A stretch of DNA of 64,000 nt from Desulfobacula sp. (GTDB lineage: Bacteria > Desulfobacterota > Desulfobacteria > Desulfobacterales > Desulfobacteraceae): contig JABGOU010000003.1 of the NCBI GenBank assembly GCA_018645325.1, positions 62,001 to 126,000 on the forward strand. The letters run 5' to 3'. Below are positions 25,880 to 35,021 of the stretch, piece after piece. A program made the translations under genes and the position numbers. Under the pieces are notes generated by a model. It made no database searches and was not told the origin of the DNA. It was given only the letters and a program-made list of their open reading frames with translations. Numbering within the stretch: position 1 is the first letter of the stretch; every line of letters starts with the position of its first letter.

Positions 25880-25946
25880 ATTGTGGGTAATATTATCCGC
25901 TTTATACCTAAGCCTTTGAATAAAGCACTCTTTTGCCCGCTTGGAT

Positions 25947-26453
25947 TTATTTTGCAGGCGGGGTAAATACCCTCCCTGCAAGTTCGTTATCCAGCATGAG
26001 AAGGCCATGCCCTTCACCACCTATCAGTTTTAATTTGTTTAAAATGGTATCCATGGATGCCTCTTCCTCCACCTGCTCTTCCACAAACCAGTTGAGATGG
26101 TTTTTAGCGGCATGGTCATTTTCTTTAATGGCAAGATCCATCAGATCATTGATAAGGGATGAAACAAGCTTTTCATGTTCATAGGCCAGTTCAAATACTT
26201 CAAGGGCTGATTTAAATTCTTTTTTAGGGGCTTCAATGGCCTGTAGATAAACCCTTGCACCTCTTTCATTTAAGAAATTATACATTTTCATGGCATGGAA
26301 TCTTTCTTCCTCAACCTGGATAAGAAAAAAATTTTCAAACCCGCTCAAGCCTGCTGAATTAAAATATGAGGCCATGGAAAGGTAATAATATTCTGAAAAT
26401 AATTCGCGGTTTATCTGATAATTGATGGCATCCTGTAATTTTTGTGAAATCAT
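25947..26453 (-). CDS. ftnA: Ferritin (FtnA type)
   Basis: 168 residues, a four-helix non-haem ferritin. The ferroxidase ligands are recognisable: the Glu in NRELFSEYYY, the EEERFHAMK segment with Glu and His, the Glu in EHEKLV and the Gln in FVEEQVEEE. It oxidises and stores iron in the cytosol. GGAGATAATC precedes the ATG. No Fur box was recognised. Confidence 0.93.
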   Translation of the reverse strand: MISQKLQDAINYQINRELFSEYYYLSMASYFNSAGLSGFENFFLIQVEEERFHAMKMYNFLNERGARVYLQAIEAPKKEFKSALEVFELAYEHEKLVSSLINDLMDLAIKENDHAAKNHLNWFVEEQVEEEASMDTILNKLKLIGGEGHGLLMLDNELAGRVFTPPAK

Positions 26454-26547
26454 ACGATTATCTCCTTAATTTTTTACAAATTTTTAGCTTGTTATTTCTC
26501 TTTCTTCCTTTTTTTGTTTATAAAGTATTTTTTTAAAAAAAAGAAGA

Positions 26548-27384
26548 TTAGCTATCATAGCTCTTTTTTAGAATCGCTTCAACAAGGCAAATGGAATTAT
26601 TTTTAAAATTAGTATACATATTGTCACCAAAAAAGATTGCGTTTTTACCAAAAACGATTCCAGGAGAAAGGGCGTTGACCCGGGGGCCTTGTTTTTGAGA
26701 TATGGCTTTGATCTTTTCCCACCATGAACATGCTAAAGGAGTTTCATCAGAATGAAAAAGCGTTTTAAATCCTTGTTTTTCTAGGATGCAGGACAAAAAA
26801 TCCCAGGGTTCAACAAAGGATATGTCAGAAGAAGAGGCCCAGGGAACTGGAAAAATTAGGGGGCCGTTATTCCCTTTGGTAATCTCGTGTAAAATTAATT
26901 TTCCCCCTGGCTTTAATATCCTGAAAAATTCTTTGACTGCCGTTAATTTGTCTTTGATATTCATTAAAACGTGCTGGCATAAAATATAATCAAATTTATT
27001 TTTATCAAAGGGCAGATCAAGAATGGAGCCCTGCTTAAAGCTCACAAGGGTTTCAAGTTTCGTACACCGGGTTAAAAAATTTGCCGCATTAATAAATTTG
27101 TCAGCAAGATCAATGCCCATAACCCTGCAGTCAAATTGCTGGGCAAGAAGTCTTGAAGACCCTCCAATACCGCAGCCTGCATCAAGAACCTTTGCACCAG
27201 AAAACAGATTTGCTTTTTTTAAGAGTTCAATAGTTGCCACAGCGCCGCCCGTGTGGAGCTGGTCAATTGTGGCAAGGTCTTTTGGGCTGAGCTTTGAAAT
27301 ATTTTTACCGGTTTTAATTAATGCGGTTTTAATATTTTGGGTCAGATTATCTGAATTATAGTGGCTTTTTATTTTTGATTCCAT
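26548..27384 (-). CDS. Class I SAM-dependent methyltransferase
   Basis: 278 residues. Motif I VLDAGCGIGGSSRLLAQQF (about residue 66) and the later ILKPGGKLILHEI segment define a class I methyltransferase. The overall layout resembles the sarcosine/dimethylglycine and UbiE-like groups; the substrate cannot be told. A palindromic REP-type element (27431-27492) separates it from the acetoacetyl-CoA synthetase gene upstream. Confidence 0.82.
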   Translation of the reverse strand: MESKIKSHYNSDNLTQNIKTALIKTGKNISKLSPKDLATIDQLHTGGAVATIELLKKANLFSGAKVLDAGCGIGGSSRLLAQQFDCRVMGIDLADKFINAANFLTRCTKLETLVSFKQGSILDLPFDKNKFDYILCQHVLMNIKDKLTAVKEFFRILKPGGKLILHEITKGNNGPLIFPVPWASSSDISFVEPWDFLSCILEKQGFKTLFHSDETPLACSWWEKIKAISQKQGPRVNALSPGIVFGKNAIFFGDNMYTNFKNNSICLVEAILKKSYDS

Positions 27385-27430
27385 AAGTTTAGTGGGCTCG
27401 GGTGGGGCTCGGGGTCATAGGGTAGGGCTC

Positions 27431-27492
27431 GGGGTCAGGCTTGCGTAGTTGCGTTTATTGTTCAATAAACGCAACTACGAAAGCCTGACCCC
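27431..27492. repeat. GGGGTCAGGC-capped palindrome, copy A
   Basis: 62 bases. The outer arms GGGGTCAGGCTT / AAGCCTGACCCC are shared with copies at 31277 and 60777. The inner arms (GCGTAGTTGCGTTTATTG and its complement, one mismatch) are specific to this copy. Partial GGGCTCGGGGTCA repeats precede it (27394-27432). It resembles REP-type elements linked to Y1 (REP-associated) transposases. It lies just downstream of the acetoacetyl-CoA synthetase stop. Confidence 0.75.
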
Positions 27493-27509
27493 ATTTGTTT
27501 CACATTTAT

Positions 27510-29459
27510 TTATGTTTTGAGTTCTTCAATATTACCGAAAAAATCAAGGGACTCTGGATTTTTTAAGGCATCCTTGTTCTTCACAGCTTTGCCCTCAACC
27601 ATTTTTTTAACGGCCAGTTCTACCTTTTTCATGTTAAGGGTGTAGGGAACATCCGGGCATGCAATGATTTTGGCAGGAACATGCCGTGGGGAGGCATTGG
27701 CCCTAATGTCCGCCCTGATCTTGTTTTGAAGATCATCGCTAAGATCAAATCCTGCGGCCATTTTGACAAAAAGAATAACCCTGACATCATTGTTCCAGGA
27801 TTGTCCCACGATCACAGAGTCTTCAAGCTCTTCCATGGCATCCAGCCGCCGGTAGATTTCAGCCGTGCCGATTCGCACTCCGCCGGGATTGAGGGTGGCA
27901 TCTGATCTGCCGTACATGATGACACCGCCGTGTTCTGTGACCATGATAAAATCGCCATGGGTCCAGATTCCCGGAAATTCATCAAAATATGCGGAATGGT
28001 ATTTGGACCCGTCATCATCCCCCCAGAAAAAGATGGGCATGGACGGAAAGGGTGCAGTACAGACAAGTTCAGCCTGTTGCCCCACAACGGGATTTGCGTT
28101 TTCGTCATAGGCATATACCTTCATGCCAAGGCCACGGCATTGAAGTTCTCCTGTATAGACCGGACCCATGGGATTTCCCAGGGCAAAACAGCCGTTCAGG
28201 TCTGATCCGCCGGATATGGATGCAAGCTGGATATCTTCTTTTACTTCCCTGTAAATGAATTCAAAATTTTCATCTGAAAGGGGGGAACCTGTTGAAAGAA
28301 CAGATTTTAGGCAAGACAGGTCAAATTGTTTCCCAGGTTTTACTCCGGCGTTTTTTAAGGCTTCAATATATCCGGCACTTGTTCCAAAAATGGAAATTTT
28401 TTCATCCTGGGCCATTTTCCACAATGCATCGGGCCCCGGGTGAAATGGGTTTCCATCATAAAGCACAAGGGTTGCTCCTACACTTAAAGAGGCCGTCAAC
28501 CAATTCCACATCATCCACCCGCAGGTGGTAAAATAGAAAATGACGTCATCTTCTTTTAAGTCCGTATGCAGAACCAGTTCTTTTTTCTGGTGTAAAAGAA
28601 CACCTCCCACACTCTGTACCATACATTTTGGAAGTCCCGTGGTACCGGAAGAATACATGATATAAAGCGGATCATCAAAATCCATCTGCTCAAATTCAAT
28701 ACTGGATGCTTCAGGGTCTTTAAAATCTTTGTACAATACTGCATTGGCAAGGCTTTTTGTATCTGGTTGTGCCGATACATAGGGAATCACAACAACTTTT
28801 TCTATGGAAGGAATCTTTTCAACAATCCCTGCAATTCGTTCAATACTGTCCAGGGGTTTGCCCTTGAAAAAGTATCCGTCAGCTGTAAACAATACTTTTG
28901 GCTGGGTTTGTCCGAACCTGTCCAGGACCCCTTTTATCCCAAAATCAGGAGAGCATGAAGACCAGACTGCACCAATACTTGCAGCAGCCAGCATGGCAAT
29001 GATACTTTCAGGCATGTTGGGGACAAATCCAACCACCCGGTCACCTTTTTGGATTCCAAGTTTTTTTAATGAGGAAGCTGTCCCGGCCACTTCATCATAG
29101 AGCTGGTTATAGGTAAACGTCCTTCTGACGGAATCTTCACCCTTGAAGACAATTGCAATTCTGTCGTTTCTGAAGCGCAAAAGGTTTTGGGCAAAATTGA
29201 GTTTGGAATTGACAAAGAATTTTGCTCCCGGCATTTTTTTGGGATCATCAATGGCCTTGTCAAATGGTTGGGAAGCCTTGATATCAATAAATTCCCAGGT
29301 AATAGTCCAGAAATCTTCAATATTGTTCACGGACCATTCCCACAACTCAGGATAGTCTTTAAAGTCTTTGCCGTATGTTTCATTTACACGATTCATGAAT
29401 CGATACATGTTGGTGCTTTTGATCCTCTCTTCAGAGGGCTGCCACAAAAGTTTTGACAT
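27510..29459 (-). CDS. aacS: Acetoacetate--CoA ligase
   Basis: 649 residues from the ATG at 29459, which has AAGGAGA 8 bases upstream; longer frames would run into the cupin gene. It is an ANL-family adenylating enzyme that makes acetoacetyl-CoA from acetoacetate, ATP and CoA. The AMP-binding loop YSSGTTGLPKC is followed by GGVLLHQKKELVLHTDL and FTTCGWMMWNW, the signature of AacS rather than acetyl-CoA synthetase. The C-terminal lysine region PYTLNMKKVE is present. As the last step after HMG-CoA cleavage it recycles the acetoacetate made by the genes upstream. Confidence 0.92.
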   Translation of the reverse strand: MSKLLWQPSEERIKSTNMYRFMNRVNETYGKDFKDYPELWEWSVNNIEDFWTITWEFIDIKASQPFDKAIDDPKKMPGAKFFVNSKLNFAQNLLRFRNDRIAIVFKGEDSVRRTFTYNQLYDEVAGTASSLKKLGIQKGDRVVGFVPNMPESIIAMLAAASIGAVWSSCSPDFGIKGVLDRFGQTQPKVLFTADGYFFKGKPLDSIERIAGIVEKIPSIEKVVVIPYVSAQPDTKSLANAVLYKDFKDPEASSIEFEQMDFDDPLYIMYSSGTTGLPKCMVQSVGGVLLHQKKELVLHTDLKEDDVIFYFTTCGWMMWNWLTASLSVGATLVLYDGNPFHPGPDALWKMAQDEKISIFGTSAGYIEALKNAGVKPGKQFDLSCLKSVLSTGSPLSDENFEFIYREVKEDIQLASISGGSDLNGCFALGNPMGPVYTGELQCRGLGMKVYAYDENANPVVGQQAELVCTAPFPSMPIFFWGDDDGSKYHSAYFDEFPGIWTHGDFIMVTEHGGVIMYGRSDATLNPGGVRIGTAEIYRRLDAMEELEDSVIVGQSWNNDVRVILFVKMAAGFDLSDDLQNKIRADIRANASPRHVPAKIIACPDVPYTLNMKKVELAVKKMVEGKAVKNKDALKNPESLDFFGNIEELKT

Positions 29460-29472
29460 GGGTATTTTCTCC

Positions 29473-30108
29473 TTATTCATATAAAACAGCAAGTATAGTG
29501 GCTTTATCGGTTTTTGCAGTAATAAAATGGGAAGTGGTTGACAAATAGTAGGCACTGTCGCCTGGCTCAAGATCATAGGTGTCTTTTCCAATGGTCAGGT
29601 TGGCAACACCTTCAAGAACAAATATAAATTCTTCCCCGTTATGAACGGATATTTCTTTGTCCGGGCTTTTTTCCAATTGCACGATCAAGGCTTCCATGTG
29701 GCGGCCCTGGACTTCAGGGGCCAGGCTCATGTAAGAATAGACATTCCGGCTGCCCGTTTTTGAAGAGGTACGGGCAACTTGTTTTCTTTCATTTTTCCGG
29801 GTAATGGAATACAGCTTTGTTCCCATGCCTGATACCAGATGGCCTACAGCAGAATCCAAAGCCTTGGAAAGCTTCATAACCGTTCCAAGCTGGGGTTTTT
29901 CTTTACCATTTTCTATGTCTTTAAGCCGGGAAACATCAAATCCTGTCAGATTTGAAAGATTTTCAATGGAAATACCTCTTTCTTCTCTTAACAGTTTGAT
30001 GCGTTTCCCCACTTCATCCACATCTCCTTTTTCACCATTTTTGATGTTTCCTGTGAGATCTTCAAAATAGTCTAGATTGATATGAGGGATTTTGTCATTC
30101 TTTTCCAT
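29473..30108 (-). CDS. XRE-cupin transcriptional regulator
   Basis: 211 residues. A helix-turn-helix of the XRE type (about 30-85: IKLLREERGISIENLSNLTG, LKDIENGKEKPQLGTVMKLS) is followed by a cupin_2 sensor domain (about 130-205: VHNGEEFIFVLEGVANLTIG, LEPGDSAYYL). Proteins of this build bind a small carboxylate or acyl ligand in the cupin and control nearby catabolic genes. It is embedded between the HMG-CoA lyase-like and acetoacetyl-CoA synthetase genes, so it probably senses an intermediate of this pathway. Confidence 0.88.
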   Translation of the reverse strand: MEKNDKIPHINLDYFEDLTGNIKNGEKGDVDEVGKRIKLLREERGISIENLSNLTGFDVSRLKDIENGKEKPQLGTVMKLSKALDSAVGHLVSGMGTKLYSITRKNERKQVARTSSKTGSRNVYSYMSLAPEVQGRHMEALIVQLEKSPDKEISVHNGEEFIFVLEGVANLTIGKDTYDLEPGDSAYYLSTTSHFITAKTDKATILAVLYE

Positions 30109-30126
30109 AGTATCTCCTTATCATCA

Positions 30127-31251
30127 TTATTTGGGAAAATTTTGATCAGGGCTCTCACCCAGTTTTTCTTTCAGTTTTGCAAGCCCGGGCCTGGCATAGT
30201 GCATATGGCCTTCCTTAAGGGTTCTGCCGTTAATCATGGCCTCACTCCTTAATCTTTTGCCAACCGTTCTTTCCAATTGTTTTCCAAGCCACAAAATTCT
30301 ATCAACATCATATCCATGTTCTATACCCATTTCATCAATTTGTACAAGGGTATCCTCAAGGCAAACCAGCCCCACATATCTTTCATCATCATAATAATAA
30401 TCGCCAGTGCCTTTAATGGGTCTGTCATCCAGGAAGTTAGCGGGTTGTCCGCCAAGACCGCCAAGGGTGGCTTCAAAATGGCAGATCCCGGCCTGGAGAG
30501 CTGCAAGGACAGATGCTGACGCTACTCTTTTGGTTTCATGGAAATGGGCAATGTGAAGGCTTGTATCCGGCATTTCATCAAGAATCATGGAAAAATATCG
30601 ATACACATCTGCAGCAGATGCAGATCCGTCATGATCGGCATGTTCAATATCACTGGCCCCGATGGAAAGCCAGTATTTAGTGAAAGCCACGGCATCCTTT
30701 AACTGGGTAGCACCGCCAATTGGGCTGCCCCAGATAGTGCTGACCGTGCCGCACATCTTAATGCCGGCATTTGAACATTTTTTAATACATCTTTCAGCTT
30801 CCGCCCAATAATTGGGGAGGGTTGTGCCTGAATTTGCAAAATGGTGCTGTTCTTCAGTGGATACCATCATTAAAACCCTGTCAGGGCCTACACCTCTTCT
30901 CTTAAGTTCAATAGCCCGGTCAACGGAAGGCTCCCTGATGGTAATGGCAGTTAACACAACATCATCCATGTTAATGCCTTTTTTAGCTGCGCGGCTGACA
31001 AAATTATCCCCTCTAAGATGGGCTAAAAGATCTTCAGCATCACTGAACTGGGGCATACTTCTTGGGTTTCCAAGGTTTGTGACCTCAATGTTGCGGCATC
31101 CGGCAAATATCAATTCTTCAAGATAGGTGATTTTGGCCTGGGTTGAAATAAATTTTTCCAGATGCTGAAATCCATCTCGAACGGTTATATCTCCTATGGT
31201 GACTTTTTTTGGCATTTTTGGAAATATTTTCCAATAATCATATTCTGTCAT
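30127..31251 (-). CDS. HMG-CoA lyase-like TIM-barrel protein lacking the catalytic Cys
   Basis: 374 residues, DRE-TIM family. The start of the barrel, VTIGDITVRDGFQHLEKF, carries the family Arg-Asp and Gln. HADHDGSASAADVYRYFSM gives the metal-binding HxD. In genuine HMG-CoA lyase the G-loop reads GLGGCPYA and its Cys is catalytic; here the same place reads GLGGQPAN, so the Cys is replaced by Gln. Length exceeds the usual 300 by a C-terminal helical tail. Context (AUH-like hydratase, carboxyltransferase, AacS) argues for cleavage of HMG-CoA or a close relative. The altered residue leaves this open. Confidence 0.72.
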   Translation of the reverse strand: MTEYDYWKIFPKMPKKVTIGDITVRDGFQHLEKFISTQAKITYLEELIFAGCRNIEVTNLGNPRSMPQFSDAEDLLAHLRGDNFVSRAAKKGINMDDVVLTAITIREPSVDRAIELKRRGVGPDRVLMMVSTEEQHHFANSGTTLPNYWAEAERCIKKCSNAGIKMCGTVSTIWGSPIGGATQLKDAVAFTKYWLSIGASDIEHADHDGSASAADVYRYFSMILDEMPDTSLHIAHFHETKRVASASVLAALQAGICHFEATLGGLGGQPANFLDDRPIKGTGDYYYDDERYVGLVCLEDTLVQIDEMGIEHGYDVDRILWLGKQLERTVGKRLRSEAMINGRTLKEGHMHYARPGLAKLKEKLGESPDQNFPK

Positions 31252-31276
31252 TTGTTTTCTCCTTTTTATCTCCTAT

Positions 31277-31336
31277 GGGGTCAGGCTTGCGTTGTTGCGT
31301 TATTATTCAATAACGCAACAACGCAAGCCTGACCCC
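31277..31336. repeat. GGGGTCAGGC-capped palindrome, copy B
   Basis: 60 bases with a perfect 28-bp stem: outer GGGGTCAGGCTT as in copies A and C, inner GCGTTGTTGCGTTATT specific to this copy. It lies between the carboxyltransferase stop and the lyase-like start within the operon, so it could reduce downstream transcription or act as a processing or stability hairpin. Confidence 0.78.
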
Positions 31337-31345
31337 AATTATTTA

Positions 31346-32935
31346 TTAAAATCTGAAATTTCCAAATGTTGGTTCTTCAATGGGTTTGACAAGGCTCACT
31401 TCAAAGGCCATGGCAAGCCAGTCACGGATTTCACAAAATTTAACCACCTTATCATTTAACAGCCTAGCGCCACAGAAAAAAGGATGGGCTTCACCATCAT
31501 ACTTATCAATCATTTTTTTCTGGAATTCATTCACCTCTTCCTGTGTCATGGGGCTATCCTGGGCTTTACGCTTGGCCTGCTCAATGCTTAAAAGAACACC
31601 GCCCGCACTCTTTCCGCTCATAACCCCGGTTCTTGCCCGCATGGTTGAAAATAAGAAGTTGGGTTTGTAGCCCCGGCCGCACATGCCGTAATTGGCGGCT
31701 CCATTATCAGGGCCTATAACAAGCTGAATCCGTGGCACCTGTGCACATGAAACAGCGCGAACCATATCAGCGCCGAATTTGCCTATCCCGGCATGTTCCG
31801 ATTCTGAACCGATCATGTATCCGGGCGAACTCTGGATGAACAGCAGCGGTATTTTTTCATATGAACACCTCACCACCCATTCAGCAACTTTTTTAGCAGC
31901 TTCATGGAAAATGATTCCCGCTGCATTGGAACAGACAATCCCGATTGGCAATCCTTTTATTCTGATTTTGCCAGTTAGAATGTTTGTGCCCCGGCCGGGC
32001 GCAAAATTCTTTTTGCTTTCAATAAACTCGGATTCATCAGCAATGGCTTCAATGAATTTTTTACCATTAATTCCCTGATGAGGGGACCTGGGCAGGGTAT
32101 CATAGATGGTTTCAGGAGATACCGTAGGATCTTTGGCCTCAAACCTGTGAATATGGATTTTCTGCGGTTTTGTCAGAGACAGAAGTTCTCTGACTTTGGT
32201 AATGGCCTGGACCTGATCTTTACAAAGGTGGTCTGCACCACCTGAAATTTCAGTGTGGACCTTTGCGCCGCCAAGGTTTTCAGCCGAGATTTCTTCACCC
32301 GTGGCCATTTTTACAAGGGGAGGGCCTCCAAGAAAGGAAAAAGACTGTTTATCAATCATAATTGATTCACAGGCCATAAAAACAATATAAGCACCTCCTG
32401 CAGTGTTTCCGCCCGTACTTAATGTTACCTGGCGCAGTCCCATGGCTGACATCCTTGCCATGTTATAAAAAATAGAACCAAAATGCTGGTCGTCTGGGAA
32501 TACATCTGCCTGCATTGGTAAAAACACCCCTCCTGAGTCAGCAATATAAATACAGTTCAAACCGCATTTTTCAGCAATGGCCTGGGCCCTCATGTGCTTT
32601 TTAAGGGTGATGGGAAAATAAGTGCCGGCTTTTACCCTGCTGTCACTGGCCATGATCATTGTCCAGTTGTTGTGGACTTTTCCAATTCCTGTAACAATTC
32701 CTGCACAATGAACATCATCAACTCCAGGGTATCCCATACCAAATCCTGCCAGGGTAGAAAGTTCATAAAACTGAGTGCCGGGATCTATAAGGTCTGCTAT
32801 CAAATCTCTGGCAGGGCGTTTGCCTCTTTTGGCAAGCTTATCTACAGCCTTTTGGCCTCCAGGCCAGATAGCTTGCTGCCGTCTTTCTTCAAGTTTTTTT
32901 TCTTCAAGTTCCCAGAAGGTTCTGTTCTCATTCAT
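31346..32935 (-). CDS. Acyl-CoA carboxylase carboxyltransferase subunit (methylcrotonyl-CoA carboxylase beta-like)
   Basis: 529 residues, both halves of the crotonase-like carboxyltransferase fold. SGGVFLPMQADVFPD, GGNTAGGAYIVFMACES and FLGGPPLVKMATGEEISAE closely follow the methylcrotonyl-CoA carboxylase beta (LiuB) pattern. This enzyme moves CO2 between carboxybiotin and the acyl-CoA. No biotin carboxylase or biotin carrier gene is adjacent. The partner must therefore be elsewhere, or the enzyme acts as a decarboxylase subunit. It begins 9 bases after the hydratase stop. Confidence 0.85.
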   Translation of the reverse strand: MNENRTFWELEEKKLEERRQQAIWPGGQKAVDKLAKRGKRPARDLIADLIDPGTQFYELSTLAGFGMGYPGVDDVHCAGIVTGIGKVHNNWTMIMASDSRVKAGTYFPITLKKHMRAQAIAEKCGLNCIYIADSGGVFLPMQADVFPDDQHFGSIFYNMARMSAMGLRQVTLSTGGNTAGGAYIVFMACESIMIDKQSFSFLGGPPLVKMATGEEISAENLGGAKVHTEISGGADHLCKDQVQAITKVRELLSLTKPQKIHIHRFEAKDPTVSPETIYDTLPRSPHQGINGKKFIEAIADESEFIESKKNFAPGRGTNILTGKIRIKGLPIGIVCSNAAGIIFHEAAKKVAEWVVRCSYEKIPLLFIQSSPGYMIGSESEHAGIGKFGADMVRAVSCAQVPRIQLVIGPDNGAANYGMCGRGYKPNFLFSTMRARTGVMSGKSAGGVLLSIEQAKRKAQDSPMTQEEVNEFQKKMIDKYDGEAHPFFCGARLLNDKVVKFCEIRDWLAMAFEVSLVKPIEEPTFGNFRF

Positions 32936-32944
32936 TGGTTTTAT

Positions 32945-33760
32945 TTATCTCCCTTTGTAAATGGGTTTTCTTTTTTCTTTAAAAGCGGTCAAGCCTTCAA
33001 TTCTGTCCTGGGTGGGTATGGTTACACGATAGGCATTGGATTCAATGGCAAGCCCTGTTGCAAGGTCAGTTTCAATCCCTTTGTCTATGGCATATTTGGC
33101 CATCTCAACGGCAATTGGACCGGTCTGGGCAATCATATCCGCCATTTTTATGCACTCATCCAGAAGATTCTCAGGCCGGGTAATTTTATTCACAAGCCCA
33201 ATAGCAAGGGCTTCTTTAGCATCCACCCTGCGTCCTGTAAAAATAAGCTCCTTGGCTTTTGCCACCCCTATGATTCGTGGCAGACGCTGGGTACCGCCCC
33301 CTCCGGGGATGATGGCAAGTCTTGCTTCAGTCAACCCCATACTTGCATTTTCAGAGGCAATACGGATATCTGATGCCAGGGCCACTTCCGTACCTCCGCC
33401 AAGTGCAATCCCATTCACGGCACAAATCACAGGTATGGGAAGATTTTGAATTGAGGTCAGAAGGTTTCTGATGGTGATAATAAATTTTTTGACCTCTTCC
33501 GGGTTCAGGCCTGCCCTTTCCTTTAAATCAGCGCCGGCACAAAAGGATTTTTCTCCGGCACCGGTGATGATCACAGTTCTTATATCAGTCCTGTATTGAA
33601 GGGCATCGATTTTGTCCCTGATGGCATATAAGAGGTCGAAATTCAGGCAGTTCATCACTTTGGGCCTGTTCATGGTCAAAATGACCGTCTGGTCTTTTTC
33701 TTCCACAAGCAACAGAGAATCGCTATCGCTTTTTACATAGTTTTTATGGTCTGTGCTCAT
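32945..33760 (-). CDS. liuC: Enoyl-CoA hydratase, methylglutaconyl-CoA hydratase (AUH/LiuC)-like
   Basis: 271 residues, crotonase fold. The CoA/oxyanion segment FCAGADLKERAGL and the two catalytic glutamates (GGGTEVALASD and TEARLAIIPGGGGTQRLPR) are present. The combination AGADLKERAG with LAIIPGGGGTQRLPR is typical of AUH-type methylglutaconyl-CoA hydratases, which fits the leucine pathway. Substrate is inferred from these motifs and the neighbours. It follows the acyl-CoA dehydrogenase gene with 32 bases between. Confidence 0.85.
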   Translation of the reverse strand: MSTDHKNYVKSDSDSLLLVEEKDQTVILTMNRPKVMNCLNFDLLYAIRDKIDALQYRTDIRTVIITGAGEKSFCAGADLKERAGLNPEEVKKFIITIRNLLTSIQNLPIPVICAVNGIALGGGTEVALASDIRIASENASMGLTEARLAIIPGGGGTQRLPRIIGVAKAKELIFTGRRVDAKEALAIGLVNKITRPENLLDECIKMADMIAQTGPIAVEMAKYAIDKGIETDLATGLAIESNAYRVTIPTQDRIEGLTAFKEKRKPIYKGR

Positions 33761-33792
33761 AGTGTTTTCCTTGAATGATTTATACCTTTTTT

Positions 33793-34941
33793 TCAGCAGC
33801 CAATATGCCGTGAAATTACAATTCGCTGAACTTCCGAGGTTCCTTCACCTATTTCTAGGAGTTTCTGGTCCCTGTAAAATCTTTCCACATCGTATTCTTT
33901 CATAAGACCGTATCCGCCATGAATCTGGACGGCATGGTCAGTCACTCTGGACATTACTTCAGAACAATACAATTTGCCCATGGCAGCCTCTTTTTCATAG
34001 GGTCGTTTATTACTTTTCAGCCAGCAGGCTTTGTACAAAAGATTTCTGGCACACTCTATTTCCATGGCACTGTCGGCAAGTTTGAATGCTATGGCCTGGA
34101 ATTTTGAGATGGGCTGTCCAAACTGTTTTCTTTCTTTTGCATATTTCAAGGCAAGATCATAGGCTCCCTGGGCACCGCCAAGTCCCATGGCACCGATGGA
34201 AAGCCTCCCCCCGTCAAGGGTTGCCAGCATCTGATGGAACCCGTCGCCTTTTTTCCCCAGGATATTTTTTTTGGGGACTCTCACGTCATCAAAATAGAGT
34301 TCTGCTGTGTTAGAGGACCGCCACATCATTTTTTTATGCATGGGGACAGCTTTAAATCCAGGTGTTCCAGTTTCAACCAGGATACAGGAATATTCAGGTT
34401 TGCCATTGTCCCTGGTTCCTGTGATTGCCTGAACAGTTACGCCCATGGTCAGGTCACAGGCCGCATTGGTGATGAATATTTTTGAACCGTTAATCACCCA
34501 TTCATCTCCATCCAGAACAGCAGTTGTTTTACTGCCTCCGGCATCGGATCCGGCCGTGGGTTCTGTTAGTCCAAATCCCCACAAACCTTCACCTGCACAA
34601 AGTCTGGGCAGATATTTTTGCTTTTGTTCTTCAGTTCCAAAATAGTAAATCGGCCCTATGCCCAGAGAATTGCCCGCAGCAATGGTGGCAGCCTGGGAAC
34701 CGTCAATCCTGGCAATCTCTTCAACACCTATAATGTATGAAATATAATCCATTTCCTGGCCTTCATATTTTTCAGACACAAACATGCCGAAAAGACCTAT
34801 TTCTCCCATTTTCCGGGTCAGCTCTGAAGAAAACTCTTCTTTTTCATCAAGTTCTCCTGCAATGGGTGCGATTTCTTTTCGGGCAAACTTTCTGACTTCC
34901 TTACGAATCATTTCCTGTTCTTTGGTAAGGTCAAAATCCAC
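33793..34941 (-). CDS. Acyl-CoA dehydrogenase
   Basis: 382 residues from a GTG with AAAGGAGGTG upstream. It is an FAD flavoprotein that oxidises acyl-CoA to 2-enoyl-CoA. Signatures are LCAGEGLWGFGLTEPTAGSD, the KIFITNAA segment, RKQFGQPISKFQ and the C-terminal LEIGEGTSEVQRIVI. The Glu in GEGTSE is the catalytic base position of short-chain and butyryl dehydrogenases. Isovaleryl-CoA dehydrogenases usually have another residue there (GAGTSE), so substrate preference is uncertain despite the leucine-type neighbours. First gene of the operon, with a promoter and TetR-type operator upstream. Confidence 0.92.
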   Translation of the reverse strand: MDFDLTKEQEMIRKEVRKFARKEIAPIAGELDEKEEFSSELTRKMGEIGLFGMFVSEKYEGQEMDYISYIIGVEEIARIDGSQAATIAAGNSLGIGPIYYFGTEEQKQKYLPRLCAGEGLWGFGLTEPTAGSDAGGSKTTAVLDGDEWVINGSKIFITNAACDLTMGVTVQAITGTRDNGKPEYSCILVETGTPGFKAVPMHKKMMWRSSNTAELYFDDVRVPKKNILGKKGDGFHQMLATLDGGRLSIGAMGLGGAQGAYDLALKYAKERKQFGQPISKFQAIAFKLADSAMEIECARNLLYKACWLKSNKRPYEKEAAMGKLYCSEVMSRVTDHAVQIHGGYGLMKEYDVERFYRDQKLLEIGEGTSEVQRIVISRHIGC

Positions 34942-35021
34942 CCTGCACCTCCTTTATATTATACGTTATTTGTTTTTGTTCATGGTTATTAATGTTAAGA
35001 TCGCCCGACAATTAAAGAAAA

